DNA of 7,250 bases from Rhodospirillales bacterium (GTDB lineage: Bacteria > Pseudomonadota > Alphaproteobacteria > Rhodospirillales > 2-02-FULL-58-16), in the NCBI GenBank assembly GCA_021775195.1, contig JAJFIG010000121.1:1-7250 (forward strand), in the 5' to 3' direction. Positions 1 to 5,696 of the stretch are shown in pieces. Under the pieces are notes generated by a model. It had not been told where the DNA came from. It did not search any database and worked only from the letters and a program-made list of their open reading frames with translations. The position numbers were made by a program, and so were the translations under genes. How positions within the stretch are numbered: position 1 is the first letter of the stretch; every line of letters begins with the position of its first letter.

Positions 1-270
1 GCGGACGCGGTGGCGCGGGCGGGGCTCGACCTGGCGGCCCTGAACGAGGAGATCACCGCCGATCCCGACCGCTACGACGCCCGGATCGACGACAACAAGA
101 CCGCCCACCTGGCCGCCGGGCACTGGGGGGTGCCGACCATGGCCTTCGAGGGCGAGCCCTTCTACGGCCAGGACCGCATGGGTCTGCTGCTGTGGCGAAT
201 CCGCCAGCGGGGCGTGCCGGAGCGGGCGGGAACGCCGAACCAACAGGATAAGGGGAGCACGGCAACATGA
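1..270 (+). CDS. DsbA-fold / 2-hydroxychromene-2-carboxylate isomerase-type protein (C-terminal part)
   Basis: The gene enters from the left edge in frame 1 and ends at TGA 268-270, so only about 89 C-terminal residues are visible. The segment GVPTMAFEGEPFYGQDR fits the C-terminal end of the thioredoxin-like DsbA/HCCA-isomerase (kappa-GST related) family: the cis-proline follows GV, then comes a short strand and the F-x-GQDR motif before the last helix (LLLWRIRQRG). Family members are cytoplasmic glutathione-dependent isomerases or oxidoreductases. HCCA isomerase itself acts in naphthalene breakdown, but most homologues are uncharacterised. The active-site end is outside the window, so Ser (isomerase) versus Cys (oxidoreductase) cannot be decided. 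The stop overlaps the next gene's ATG as ATGA, so the two are probably co-translated. Family assignment is fairly sure; the substrate is unknown. Confidence 0.75.
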   Translation, partial: ADAVARAGLDLAALNEEITADPDRYDARIDDNKTAHLAAGHWGVPTMAFEGEPFYGQDRMGLLLWRIRQRGVPERAGTPNQQDKGSTAT

Positions 271-1136
271 CCGAGACCGTTTACCGGGGATACGACCGGG
301 CGGCATTGGACGCCCAGTACGACAACCGCGCCGCGGTGCCCGACCACGCGGACTACTCCGCCCGCTGGGCCGTCGACTGCGCCGCGGCGATCGAGGACTT
401 CGAGAGCCGTCTCGATGTCGCCTACGGCACGGCGGAGGGCGAGACTCTGGACATCTTCCCCGCCGCCACGGATGGACCGGCGCCGGTGCTGGTCTATTTC
501 CACGGCGGTTATTGGATGAGCCGCGACAAGAGCGACTTCAGTTTTTTCGCCCGCACCTTCGTGCCCGCCGGCGCCGCCCTGGTCGTGGTCAACTACGGCC
601 TGATCCCCAGCGTCGACATGGACGAGTTGGTGCGCCAATGCCGCAACGCGCTCTCCTGGGTGCACGCCAACGCGACCTCCTTCGGCGGCGATGCCGGGCG
701 CATCCACGTTGCCGGCCATTCCGCCGGCGGCCACCTGGTGGCGATGATGATGGCAACCGACTGGCCGGCGGTGGGCGGCGTGCCCCGGGACCTGGTCAAG
801 GGCGGATGCGCGATTAGCGGCGTTTACGACCTGGAACCGATGGCGCTGTGTTATCTGCAGGACACCCTGGGCCTGAGCGCCGAGCAGGTAAAGCGCAACA
901 GCCCGCTTCATCTGACGCCGACGACCACGGCGCCGCTGTTGATCGCCGTCGGCGGCGCCGAAAGCGACGAGTTTCACCGCCAAGGCGCGACCATCGGCGC
1001 TTCCTGGCGCGGCCATGGGGTGCCGTGCACCGAAATCGAGCGCCCGGGGCTCAACCACTTCTCCATTCTAGCGGAATTCGCCGAACCCGATTCGCCCACG
1101 ACCGCCGCCTTCCTGACGCAGATGGGACTTGGCTAA
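267..1136 (+). CDS. Alpha/beta hydrolase, arylformamidase (kynurenine formamidase)-like
   Basis: This 289-residue protein is probably a cytoplasmic serine hydrolase of the esterase/lipase-like arylformamidase group, which cleaves N-formylkynurenine or related amides and esters. The oxyanion-hole motif HGGYW is at residues 79-83 and the nucleophile elbow GHSAGG at 150-155, with Ser152 as nucleophile. The acid is likely Asp234 in GGAESDEF, and the catalytic His is His264 in GLNHF. Length and motif order match the family. The ATG at 267 overlaps the upstream stop (ATGA) and has the Shine-Dalgarno AAGGGGAG at 250-257, 9 nt away. No kynureninase or tryptophan dioxygenase gene is visible, so a true kynurenine role is not supported by context; another amide, carbamate or ester is equally possible. 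Its stop overlaps that of the convergent transporter gene. Confidence 0.82.
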   Translation: MTETVYRGYDRAALDAQYDNRAAVPDHADYSARWAVDCAAAIEDFESRLDVAYGTAEGETLDIFPAATDGPAPVLVYFHGGYWMSRDKSDFSFFARTFVPAGAALVVVNYGLIPSVDMDELVRQCRNALSWVHANATSFGGDAGRIHVAGHSAGGHLVAMMMATDWPAVGGVPRDLVKGGCAISGVYDLEPMALCYLQDTLGLSAEQVKRNSPLHLTPTTTAPLLIAVGGAESDEFHRQGATIGASWRGHGVPCTEIERPGLNHFSILAEFAEPDSPTTAAFLTQMGLG

Positions 1137-2359
1137 TCGCTGTCGGCCGGGGACCTGTGGCCGGGGAGCAGGTAGACCATGACATTGGCGACCAGCATGA
1201 TAGCGGCCAGCATGTAGAAAACCACGGTCAGGCCCCAGATGTCGGCGACGATGCCACCGACGGCGGGAACCAGGGCGCTCAGGCTTGCCTGGGTTCCGAA
1301 CATGACGCTGATGGCGCTGCCGGAAAGATTGGGCGGGGTGAGGTCCATGAGCCAGCTGTGGATTACCGGCCTGACAGCGAACAAGGCAAAGCCGAGGAGC
1401 GAGACGCCGGCGATGAACAGGGTGTCGTTGTTGATCAGGGTCAGGCCGGCAATGACCAGGGTCGTGGTGGTGAGGCCGGCGAGGACAACCGGCCGGCGGC
1501 CGACGCGGTCGGACCAGGTGCCGGCGATGGGCGAGGCGATCATGCCGCCGGTCTGCAGGGCGAACAGGGCCACGCCCATGATGAAGGGGCCGACCTGGAG
1601 CGCATCGCTGAGATAAAGGGGCAGAAAGACCAGGAGACCGTTCTGGGCCATGGAACGGACCCCGGCCATGAGGCAGAGGCCGAGGACACTCCGGTCGCGA
1701 AGCAGCTTCTTGATGCCGGCCAGGTATTCGCCGAAGGGCATGCTCTGGCGCTCTCCGGAATCGCCGGGCGTGTCCTTGGGCAGAAGGACCAGGGCGATCA
1801 GGATGGCGAGGGCGAAGGCCGGCACGGCACCCATGGAGGCGGTACCCCGCCACGACATCCAGAGCAGGAACGTCCCCGCCGCGAGGGGTGCCAGGGCGTC
1901 GCCGAGGTTGGCGCCGAGGGCATGGATGGAGAGCGCATACCCCCGGTTACCGGGATAGCGGCGCGACAGGAACGAAATCGCCGCCGGGTGCCAGAGATTG
2001 TTGGTGGCACCCATGACCACCACCAGCAGCCCAAGCAGGGCCAGGTGCCGGGCGGCAACGAACCCGAACAGGGCGGTGGCGCCGACCACCAGGGCGACGA
2101 TCTGGAACAGAACCCGCCGGCCGGTGACGTCGACCACCAGGCCGCTTCCCAGGTTGGCGGTGGCGGCGCTGGCGTGGAAAATCGTGACCAGCAGGCCGGC
2201 CTCGGTATAGGACAGTCCCAGGTCGCGGGTAATGAAGGGCAGCAGGATGTAAAAGGTGGCGATGATCCAATGGGTCCCGCCGTGACCCAGTCCGACCAGG
2301 AATACCGGTCCCTGGTCCTTGTGGCTCAGGCCCGTCAGGCGTTCGATCGCGGCATACAC
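1133..2359 (-). CDS. Major facilitator superfamily transporter (12 TM)
   Basis: This inner-membrane secondary transporter has 408 residues if translation starts at GTG 2359. Twelve hydrophobic segments can be placed, at about residues 17-43, 54-76, 83-104, 105-128, 145-168, 174-193, 224-250, 257-280, 290-310, 313-336, 348-374 and 376-399, with a charged central loop at about 195-222. MFS motif A appears in both halves: VDVTGRR (76-82) and GTWSDRVGRR (280-289). Segments such as HPAAISFLSRRYPGNRG resemble the fosmidomycin-resistance-like (Fsr) MFS branch, but the substrate cannot be predicted. I chose the GTG because AAGGGGGG (plus-strand 2366-2373) lies 6 nt upstream and it gives the usual family length. 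An ATG at 2422 would add 21 low-complexity residues without a clear ribosome site. It is divergent from the CoA-transferase gene and may move the same substrate (inference). Confidence 0.88.
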   Translation of the reverse strand: MYAAIERLTGLSHKDQGPVFLVGLGHGGTHWIIATFYILLPFITRDLGLSYTEAGLLVTIFHASAATANLGSGLVVDVTGRRVLFQIVALVVGATALFGFVAARHLALLGLLVVVMGATNNLWHPAAISFLSRRYPGNRGYALSIHALGANLGDALAPLAAGTFLLWMSWRGTASMGAVPAFALAILIALVLLPKDTPGDSGERQSMPFGEYLAGIKKLLRDRSVLGLCLMAGVRSMAQNGLLVFLPLYLSDALQVGPFIMGVALFALQTGGMIASPIAGTWSDRVGRRPVVLAGLTTTTLVIAGLTLINNDTLFIAGVSLLGFALFAVRPVIHSWLMDLTPPNLSGSAISVMFGTQASLSALVPAVGGIVADIWGLTVVFYMLAAIMLVANVMVYLLPGHRSPADSD

Positions 2360-2365
2360 GGCCCG

Positions 2366-2373
2366 CCCCCCTT
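2366..2373 (-). promoter_or_regulatory. Ribosome binding site deciding the GTG start of the MFS gene
   Basis: Read on the minus strand this is AAGGGGGG, 6 nt before GTG 2359. It can pair with the anti-Shine-Dalgarno sequence with one G-U wobble. The in-frame ATG at 2422 has no comparable sequence upstream. Confidence 0.5.
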
Positions 2374-2497
2374 TTTTTCCGGTCCCCCGCCCAATAGCGG
2401 CGGCGGCGCCACGATCCGGCATAACGGAACGGACCCAGTGGTGCAAAGCGCACCCCTGTTTATATGATGTTTGCCTTGAAAAAGGTAAGAGGCAACA

Positions 2498-2513
2498 ATG
2501 GGGCTCGCCCCAT
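2498..2513. repeat. Perfect 7-2-7 inverted repeat at the leader start codon
   Basis: ATGGGGC (2498-2504), spacer TC and GCCCCAT (2507-2513) form a perfect dyad about 30 bp downstream of the candidate -10 box. In DNA it could be an operator. In RNA, 6 bp of stem with a CTCG loop would place the leader ATG in a hairpin. A 6-bp direct repeat GGCAAC flanks it (2491-2496 and 2517-2522). Confidence 0.5.
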
Positions 2514-2560
2514 CCAGGCAACGTCCAACCCTACACCGCGAGGTTTCGAAGTATCCATGA
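2498..2560 (+). CDS. Putative 20-residue leader ORF coupled to the CoA-transferase
   Basis: A short ORF starts at ATG 2498 and ends at TGA 2558-2560, encoding MGLAPSRQRPTLHREVSKYP. It has a strong Shine-Dalgarno, AAGAGG at 2487-2492, 5 nt from its ATG. Its stop overlaps the CoA-transferase ATG as ATGA (2557-2560), the arrangement expected for translational coupling, and the CoA-transferase start has only a weak ribosome site of its own. A perfect palindrome covers the leader's start codon. The peptide is basic, with four Arg and one Lys, and has no obvious run of one amino acid that would mark a classical attenuator. The good ribosome site and coupled stop support translation; conservation is unknown and chance cannot be excluded. 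Confidence 0.42.
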   Translation: MGLAPSRQRPTLHREVSKYP

Positions 2561-3744
2561 CCGAGACATCCCTACCTCTTGCCCGTTTCACGGTGCTTGA
2601 CCTGACACGGGTCCGCGCGGGGCCGACGGCGGTGCGCCAACTCGCCGACTGGGGCGCCAACGTGATCAAGATCGAGCCACCGTCGGCGGTGGATCCCTCC
2701 AAGGGCATGGGCGGAGCGCGCCACAGCCCGGATTTCCAGAACATCCACCGCAACAAGCGGGGCATCACCCTGAACCTGAAGAAAGCGGATGGGCTGGCGG
2801 TGTTCAAGCGCATGGCGGCCAAGGCCGACGTGGTGGTCGAGAACGACCGCCCCGACGTCAAGGAACGCCTGGGCATCGATTACGAGGCCCTGAAGGCGAT
2901 CAACCCGGGTATCGTCTACGCCAGTATCTCGGGCTTCGGCCAGGACGGGCCCTACAGCCAGCGCCCCGGTTTCGACCAGATCGCCCAGGGCATGGGCGGC
3001 CTGATGTCGATTACCGGACTGCCGGGGGGCGGGCCGGTGCGGGTCGGGGTTCCCATCGCCGACCTGAGCGGCGGGCTCTACGCCGCCATCGGCATCCTGA
3101 TCGCGCTCCTGGAGCGCGAAGCAACCGGTGAGGGGCGCTGGGTCAAGACCTCGTTGCTGCAGGCGCAGATCGCAATGCTGGATTTCCAGGCCGCGCGCTG
3201 GCTGATCGACAAGGAAGTCCCGCCCCAGGCCGGCAACAACCACCCGACCAGCATTCCCACCGGGGTCTACCGGACCACCGACGGCTACGTCAACATCGGC
3301 GCCGCCGGCGACGCCATCTGGCGGCGCTTTTGCGACCTTCTGGGGGCGGACGAGCTGCTGGCGGACCCCGACTACGCCGACGGCGAGGCGCGGTCGCGCA
3401 ACCGCGACGCCCTCAACGCCAAACTCGATGCCTATTTGTCGCAACGGACCAGCGCCGAATGGGTCGAGACTCTGAACGAGGCCGGGGTCCCCTGCGGACC
3501 CATCTATGCCATCGACGAGATGTTCGACGATCCGCAGGTCCGGCACCTGGACATGGCCGAGCCGGTGGAACACCCGGTGCTGGGGCCGCTCAACGTGGTC
3601 GCCAACGCGGTCCACCTGGACGGCGTCACCAACGAGATGCGGATGGCGGCACCGGAACGGGGCCAGCACACGGACGATGTGCTGGGCGAATTCGGCCTCA
3701 GCGCCGAGGAAATTGCTGATTTGCGCGACCGGGACATTATCTAG
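2557..3744 (+). CDS. Class III (CaiB/BaiF family) acyl-CoA transferase
   Basis: This 395-residue enzyme should move CoA from an acyl-CoA donor to a free carboxylate in the cytoplasm, activating an acid for breakdown. The family N-terminus is clear (VLDLTRVRAGP, residues 13-23, then LADWGANVIKIEPP, 29-42). The catalytic aspartate is Asp169 in VPIADLSGGLYAAIGIL, the same residue number as the catalytic Asp169 of formyl-CoA transferase. RE-TGEG follows at 187-193, and the C-terminal domain has AGVPCGPI (309-316). Length is typical. I chose ATG 2557 because conserved sequence begins just after it and the upstream ATGs at 2464/2467 sit in a promoter-like AT pocket. Its own ribosome site is weak (GAAG, 2548-2551), and the leader ORF may supply ribosomes by coupling. 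The acid substrate is not determinable. Some relatives are racemases (alpha-methylacyl-CoA racemase), which is less likely here. Confidence 0.9.
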   Translation: MTETSLPLARFTVLDLTRVRAGPTAVRQLADWGANVIKIEPPSAVDPSKGMGGARHSPDFQNIHRNKRGITLNLKKADGLAVFKRMAAKADVVVENDRPDVKERLGIDYEALKAINPGIVYASISGFGQDGPYSQRPGFDQIAQGMGGLMSITGLPGGGPVRVGVPIADLSGGLYAAIGILIALLEREATGEGRWVKTSLLQAQIAMLDFQAARWLIDKEVPPQAGNNHPTSIPTGVYRTTDGYVNIGAAGDAIWRRFCDLLGADELLADPDYADGEARSRNRDALNAKLDAYLSQRTSAEWVETLNEAGVPCGPIYAIDEMFDDPQVRHLDMAEPVEHPVLGPLNVVANAVHLDGVTNEMRMAAPERGQHTDDVLGEFGLSAEEIADLRDRDII

Positions 3745-3762
3745 AAATACGGAGACGGCGAC

Positions 3763-3786
3763 ATCGGCCCCGGTCGCGGGGCCGGT
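3763..3786 (+). other. GC-rich stem-loop in the CoA-transferase/crotonase gap
   Basis: CGGCCCCG (3765-3772), loop GTCG and CGGGGCCG (3777-3784) give a perfect 8-bp stem, extendable by a T-G and an A-T pair to 3763-3786. It lies in the 72-bp gap between two co-directional genes. No T-tract follows, so it is not a canonical intrinsic terminator. It may stabilise or punctuate the mRNA. An 8-bp direct repeat CCGGTCGC (3770-3777, 3782-3789) overlaps it. Confidence 0.45.
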
Positions 3787-3804
3787 CGCCGCTTGTACCG
3801 CCAC

Positions 3805-3816
3805 AGGGGGGACCCC
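3805..3816 (+). promoter_or_regulatory. Ribosome binding site of the crotonase gene, possibly self-paired
   Basis: AGGGGGGA followed directly by CCCC and ATG fixes the start at 3817. The G-run can pair with the CCCC (GGGG, loop GGA, CCCC), a 4-bp hairpin that would partly hide the ribosome site. The site itself is clear; the hairpin is inference. Confidence 0.5.
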
Positions 3817-4611
3817 ATGACCACCGTTACCGACCAAGTCATCGTCGAGAAGGACGGCGCCATCGGCCGGCTCCTGTTCAACAACCCGGAACGCCGTAAC
3901 GCCATTTCCTACGAGATGTGGCAGGCGATCTCGACCACCATGGCCGACTTCGCCGCCGACGACACCGTGCGGGTGATCGTCCTCGGCGGCGCCGGGGGCA
4001 AGGCTTTCGCCGCCGGCGCCGATATCTCCCAGTTCGCGGAGAAGCGGGGGACGGAAGACGCGGTGGCCGACTACAACGCCATGGTGGCGAAGGCCTGTAC
4101 CGACCTGAGGCTGGTTGCCAAGCCGACCATCGCCAGCATCGAGGGATACTGCATCGGCGGCGGAATTTCGGTGGCCCAGTGCTGCGATCTGCGCCTAGCC
4201 AGCGACGATGCCCGCTTCGGCATCCCGGCGGCCAGACTGGGGCTGGGCTACCGGATCGACGGCCTGGCGCCCCTGGTCGATCTGGTGGGGCCGTCCTACG
4301 CCAAGGAGATCCTGTTCACCGCCCGCCAGTTCGACGCCGAGGAGGCGCGGATCATGGGCCTGGTCAACCGGGTGGTGCCCAAGGCCGAACTCGGCGATTA
4401 CGTCGACGACTACGCCAGAACAATCGCCGGCAACGCGCCGCTGACGGTGCTGGCGGTGAAGGCGATCGTCGGCGAGGTCCTCAAGGACCCGGACAAGCGA
4501 GATCTGGACCTGTGCCAGAAGGTGGTCGACGACTGTTACGCCAGCGCCGACTACAAGGAAGGCCGGCAGGCGTTCATGGAAAAACGCAAGCCCGCGTTCA
4601 CGGGCCGCTAA
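3817..4611 (+). CDS. Crotonase-fold (enoyl-CoA hydratase/isomerase family) protein lacking both hydratase glutamates
   Basis: This 264-residue protein has the crotonase fold. The oxyanion-hole strands are AFAAGADI (residues 63-70) and GYCIGGGISVAQCCDL (110-125), followed by FGIPAARLGLGY (134-145) and AEEARIMGLVNRVV (174-187). In canonical enoyl-CoA hydratase a Glu follows GGG-x and another lies in Q-P-E. Here those positions are Ser118 and Ala138, so simple hydration of an enoyl-CoA is doubtful. Other chemistry in the superfamily (isomerase, decarboxylase, thioester or ring hydrolase) is possible; Asp148 lies in the following loop. I chose ATG 3817 because AGGGGGGA (3805-3812) is 4 nt upstream; the TTG at 3793 would add eight unlikely residues. 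It probably shares a transcript with the CoA-transferase, whose product it may use. Fold is certain, reaction unknown. Confidence 0.88.
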   Translation: MTTVTDQVIVEKDGAIGRLLFNNPERRNAISYEMWQAISTTMADFAADDTVRVIVLGGAGGKAFAAGADISQFAEKRGTEDAVADYNAMVAKACTDLRLVAKPTIASIEGYCIGGGISVAQCCDLRLASDDARFGIPAARLGLGYRIDGLAPLVDLVGPSYAKEILFTARQFDAEEARIMGLVNRVVPKAELGDYVDDYARTIAGNAPLTVLAVKAIVGEVLKDPDKRDLDLCQKVVDDCYASADYKEGRQAFMEKRKPAFTGR

Positions 4612-4614
4612 TTC

Positions 4615-5553
4615 TCATTTGTCGTAGACCGGGGTCCGCCATTCGGGATGGTCGGGGATGGCGCCTTCCACCAGTTCGGCGTAGGTGTCCATGACCTTCT
4701 GGGTCAGGGGGCCGATATCGCCGGTGCCGACGGCCATGCGGTCGATGGACGAGATCGGCAGAATTTCGTGGCCGGTGCCGGCGTAGAAGGCCTCCTCGGC
4801 GGCGTATAGCTCGGTACGGCCGATGTCGCGCTGGACGGCATCGAGTTCGAAGTACTCGGCGCAGAGTTGGATCACCGTGTCGCGGGTGATGCTCTCGAGG
4901 ATATCGCTGGTCAGGCTCGAGGTGACCGGAACCCCATTGCGGACGATGAACAGGCAGGCGCCGGGGCCTTCGGAGACGGTGCCCTTCTGGGTCATCAGGA
5001 TGGCGTTGTCGTAGCCGTCCAAGCGTGCCTGGGCCCAGGCCAGGCGGCTGTTGTAGTAGTTGGCGACGCACTTGATGCGGGGCGGCATGGAGGTTTCGGG
5101 CAGGCGCAGCCAGGAACTGACCTGGCAGTTCATCCCCTTGCCGGGCTCGCCGCGGGGGCCCCGGGGGGTCGCGGCGATGGCGAGGCCGACGGGGGCGCCG
5201 GCGGACATGCCGCCGTCGGGTTCGTCGACGTAGGCGAAAAGGCGGATATAGGTGTTCTGGCGCAGCTTGTTGGCGCGGATCAGGTCGATGATGCAGTCCT
5301 GGAGATAGGCGACGGAAAAGGATTCATCGTAGCGCATGACCTTCATGGAGAACTGCAGGCGGCGCAGGTGTTCCTCGAGGCGGAAGATGTACATCTGCTT
5401 TTCGTCGGCGTTCCAGTAGCCGCGGATGCCCTCGAAGACGTTGGCGGCGTATTTCATCGCCGGTGACAGGATGTGGATGTTGGCCTCGGCCCAGGGCACG
5501 ACCTTGCCGTTGAGGCTGAGGTACTTGACCTTCGGTTTCGCTTTTTTCGCCAT
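4615..5553 (-). CDS. Fold-type IV aminotransferase, branched-chain amino acid aminotransferase (IlvE) family
   Basis: This 312-residue PLP enzyme probably exchanges an amino group between an amino acid (Leu/Ile/Val type) and 2-oxoglutarate in the cytoplasm. The PLP lysine is Lys161 in IKCVANYYNS, which aligns with the KAGGNYLNS-type motif of IlvE. Other hallmarks are VFEGIRGY (39-46), Arg104 in YIRLF, GTVSEGPGACLFIV (191-204, phosphate-binding Glu195) and SITRDTVI (221-228). Length matches IlvE (about 309). The stretch EPDGGMSAGAP and the GTGHEILPI segment (259-267) differ from classic IlvE, so substrate range may differ. I chose ATG 5553 because it fits the family length and has GAGGGAAG 9 nt upstream (plus-strand 5563-5570). 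An in-frame ATG at about 5604 would add 17 residues. The gene faces the crotonase gene, 3 bp stop to stop, and may serve general metabolism. Confidence 0.88.
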   Translation of the reverse strand: MAKKAKPKVKYLSLNGKVVPWAEANIHILSPAMKYAANVFEGIRGYWNADEKQMYIFRLEEHLRRLQFSMKVMRYDESFSVAYLQDCIIDLIRANKLRQNTYIRLFAYVDEPDGGMSAGAPVGLAIAATPRGPRGEPGKGMNCQVSSWLRLPETSMPPRIKCVANYYNSRLAWAQARLDGYDNAILMTQKGTVSEGPGACLFIVRNGVPVTSSLTSDILESITRDTVIQLCAEYFELDAVQRDIGRTELYAAEEAFYAGTGHEILPISSIDRMAVGTGDIGPLTQKVMDTYAELVEGAIPDHPEWRTPVYDK

Positions 5554-5696
5554 TGTCCGCCGCTTCCCTCGTTTGGTGTGGATGTCCGGCGCGCCCGCGC
5601 CCATCCCTATGTATATAATACCGTGGCGAATGTAATAGTCTGTGCCTTTCGTGCTGGCGAACGACCGGTACGGTACCGGACCTGGGAGGCCACTGC
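5554..5696. promoter_or_regulatory. Divergent promoter region between aminotransferase and MmgE/PrpD genes
   Basis: This 143-bp gap has an AT-rich pocket at about 5608-5640. A perfect TATAAT sits on the plus strand at 5614-5619, but no good -35 box lies 16-18 bp upstream. On the minus strand TATTAT (5615-5620) has a partial -35 match, CAGACT, at 5637-5642 with a 16-bp spacer. The pocket probably contains promoters for one or both genes. The plus-strand leader would be about 70 nt long and carries the palindrome at 5665-5679. Confidence 0.5.
5665..5679. repeat. Perfect 7-1-7 inverted repeat upstream of the MmgE/PrpD gene
   Basis: CCGGTAC (5665-5671), G, GTACCGG (5673-5679) is a perfect dyad between the candidate promoter and the Shine-Dalgarno GGGAGG (5684-5689). 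The one-base centre is too short for an RNA loop without breaking inner pairs, so a DNA operator for a dimeric regulator is the likelier reading. No regulator gene is in the window. Confidence 0.5.

Larger units (their letters stand above)
2360..2556. promoter_or_regulatory. Divergent promoter region between MFS and CoA-transferase genes
   Basis: This 197-bp gap between divergent genes contains an AT-rich pocket at about 2459-2470 in otherwise GC-rich DNA. On the plus strand TATGAT (2463-2468) is a 5/6 match to a sigma70 -10 box, with only a weak -35 candidate (GTGCAA, 2441-2446, 16-bp spacer). On the minus strand the same pocket reads TATAAA and could serve the transporter gene. Because the pocket covers the in-frame ATGs at 2464 and 2467, those are unlikely to be the CoA-transferase start. 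Promoter placement is tentative; alphaproteobacterial promoters often differ from the E. coli consensus. Confidence 0.4.

Noticed and set aside
848..2467. 539-codon plus-strand open frame across the hydrolase end and the whole transporter gene
   Set aside because: The translation is rich in Gly, Asp, Glu and Gln without a domain, and the opposite strand encodes a clear 12-TM transporter with conserved MFS motifs.
2464..2556. N-terminal extension of the CoA-transferase from ATG 2464
   Set aside because: It overlaps a promoter-like AT pocket, has no ribosome site and adds 31 residues not typical of the family. Start 2557 places the catalytic Asp at 169, as in formyl-CoA transferase.
2572..3837. 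Long open frame on the minus strand opposite the CoA-transferase gene (also 5607-6857 and 162-1058 on the minus strand)
   Set aside because: These lie opposite well-supported genes, have low-complexity Arg/Gly/Ala/Asp/Val-rich translations with no recognisable domains, and are the usual result of high-GC codon bias.
4590..4620. Possible terminator: GCCCG-CGTTCA-CGGGC followed by a loosely T-rich stretch
   Set aside because: The stem is only 5 bp, lies within the crotonase coding end, and the following sequence is not a real T-tract.
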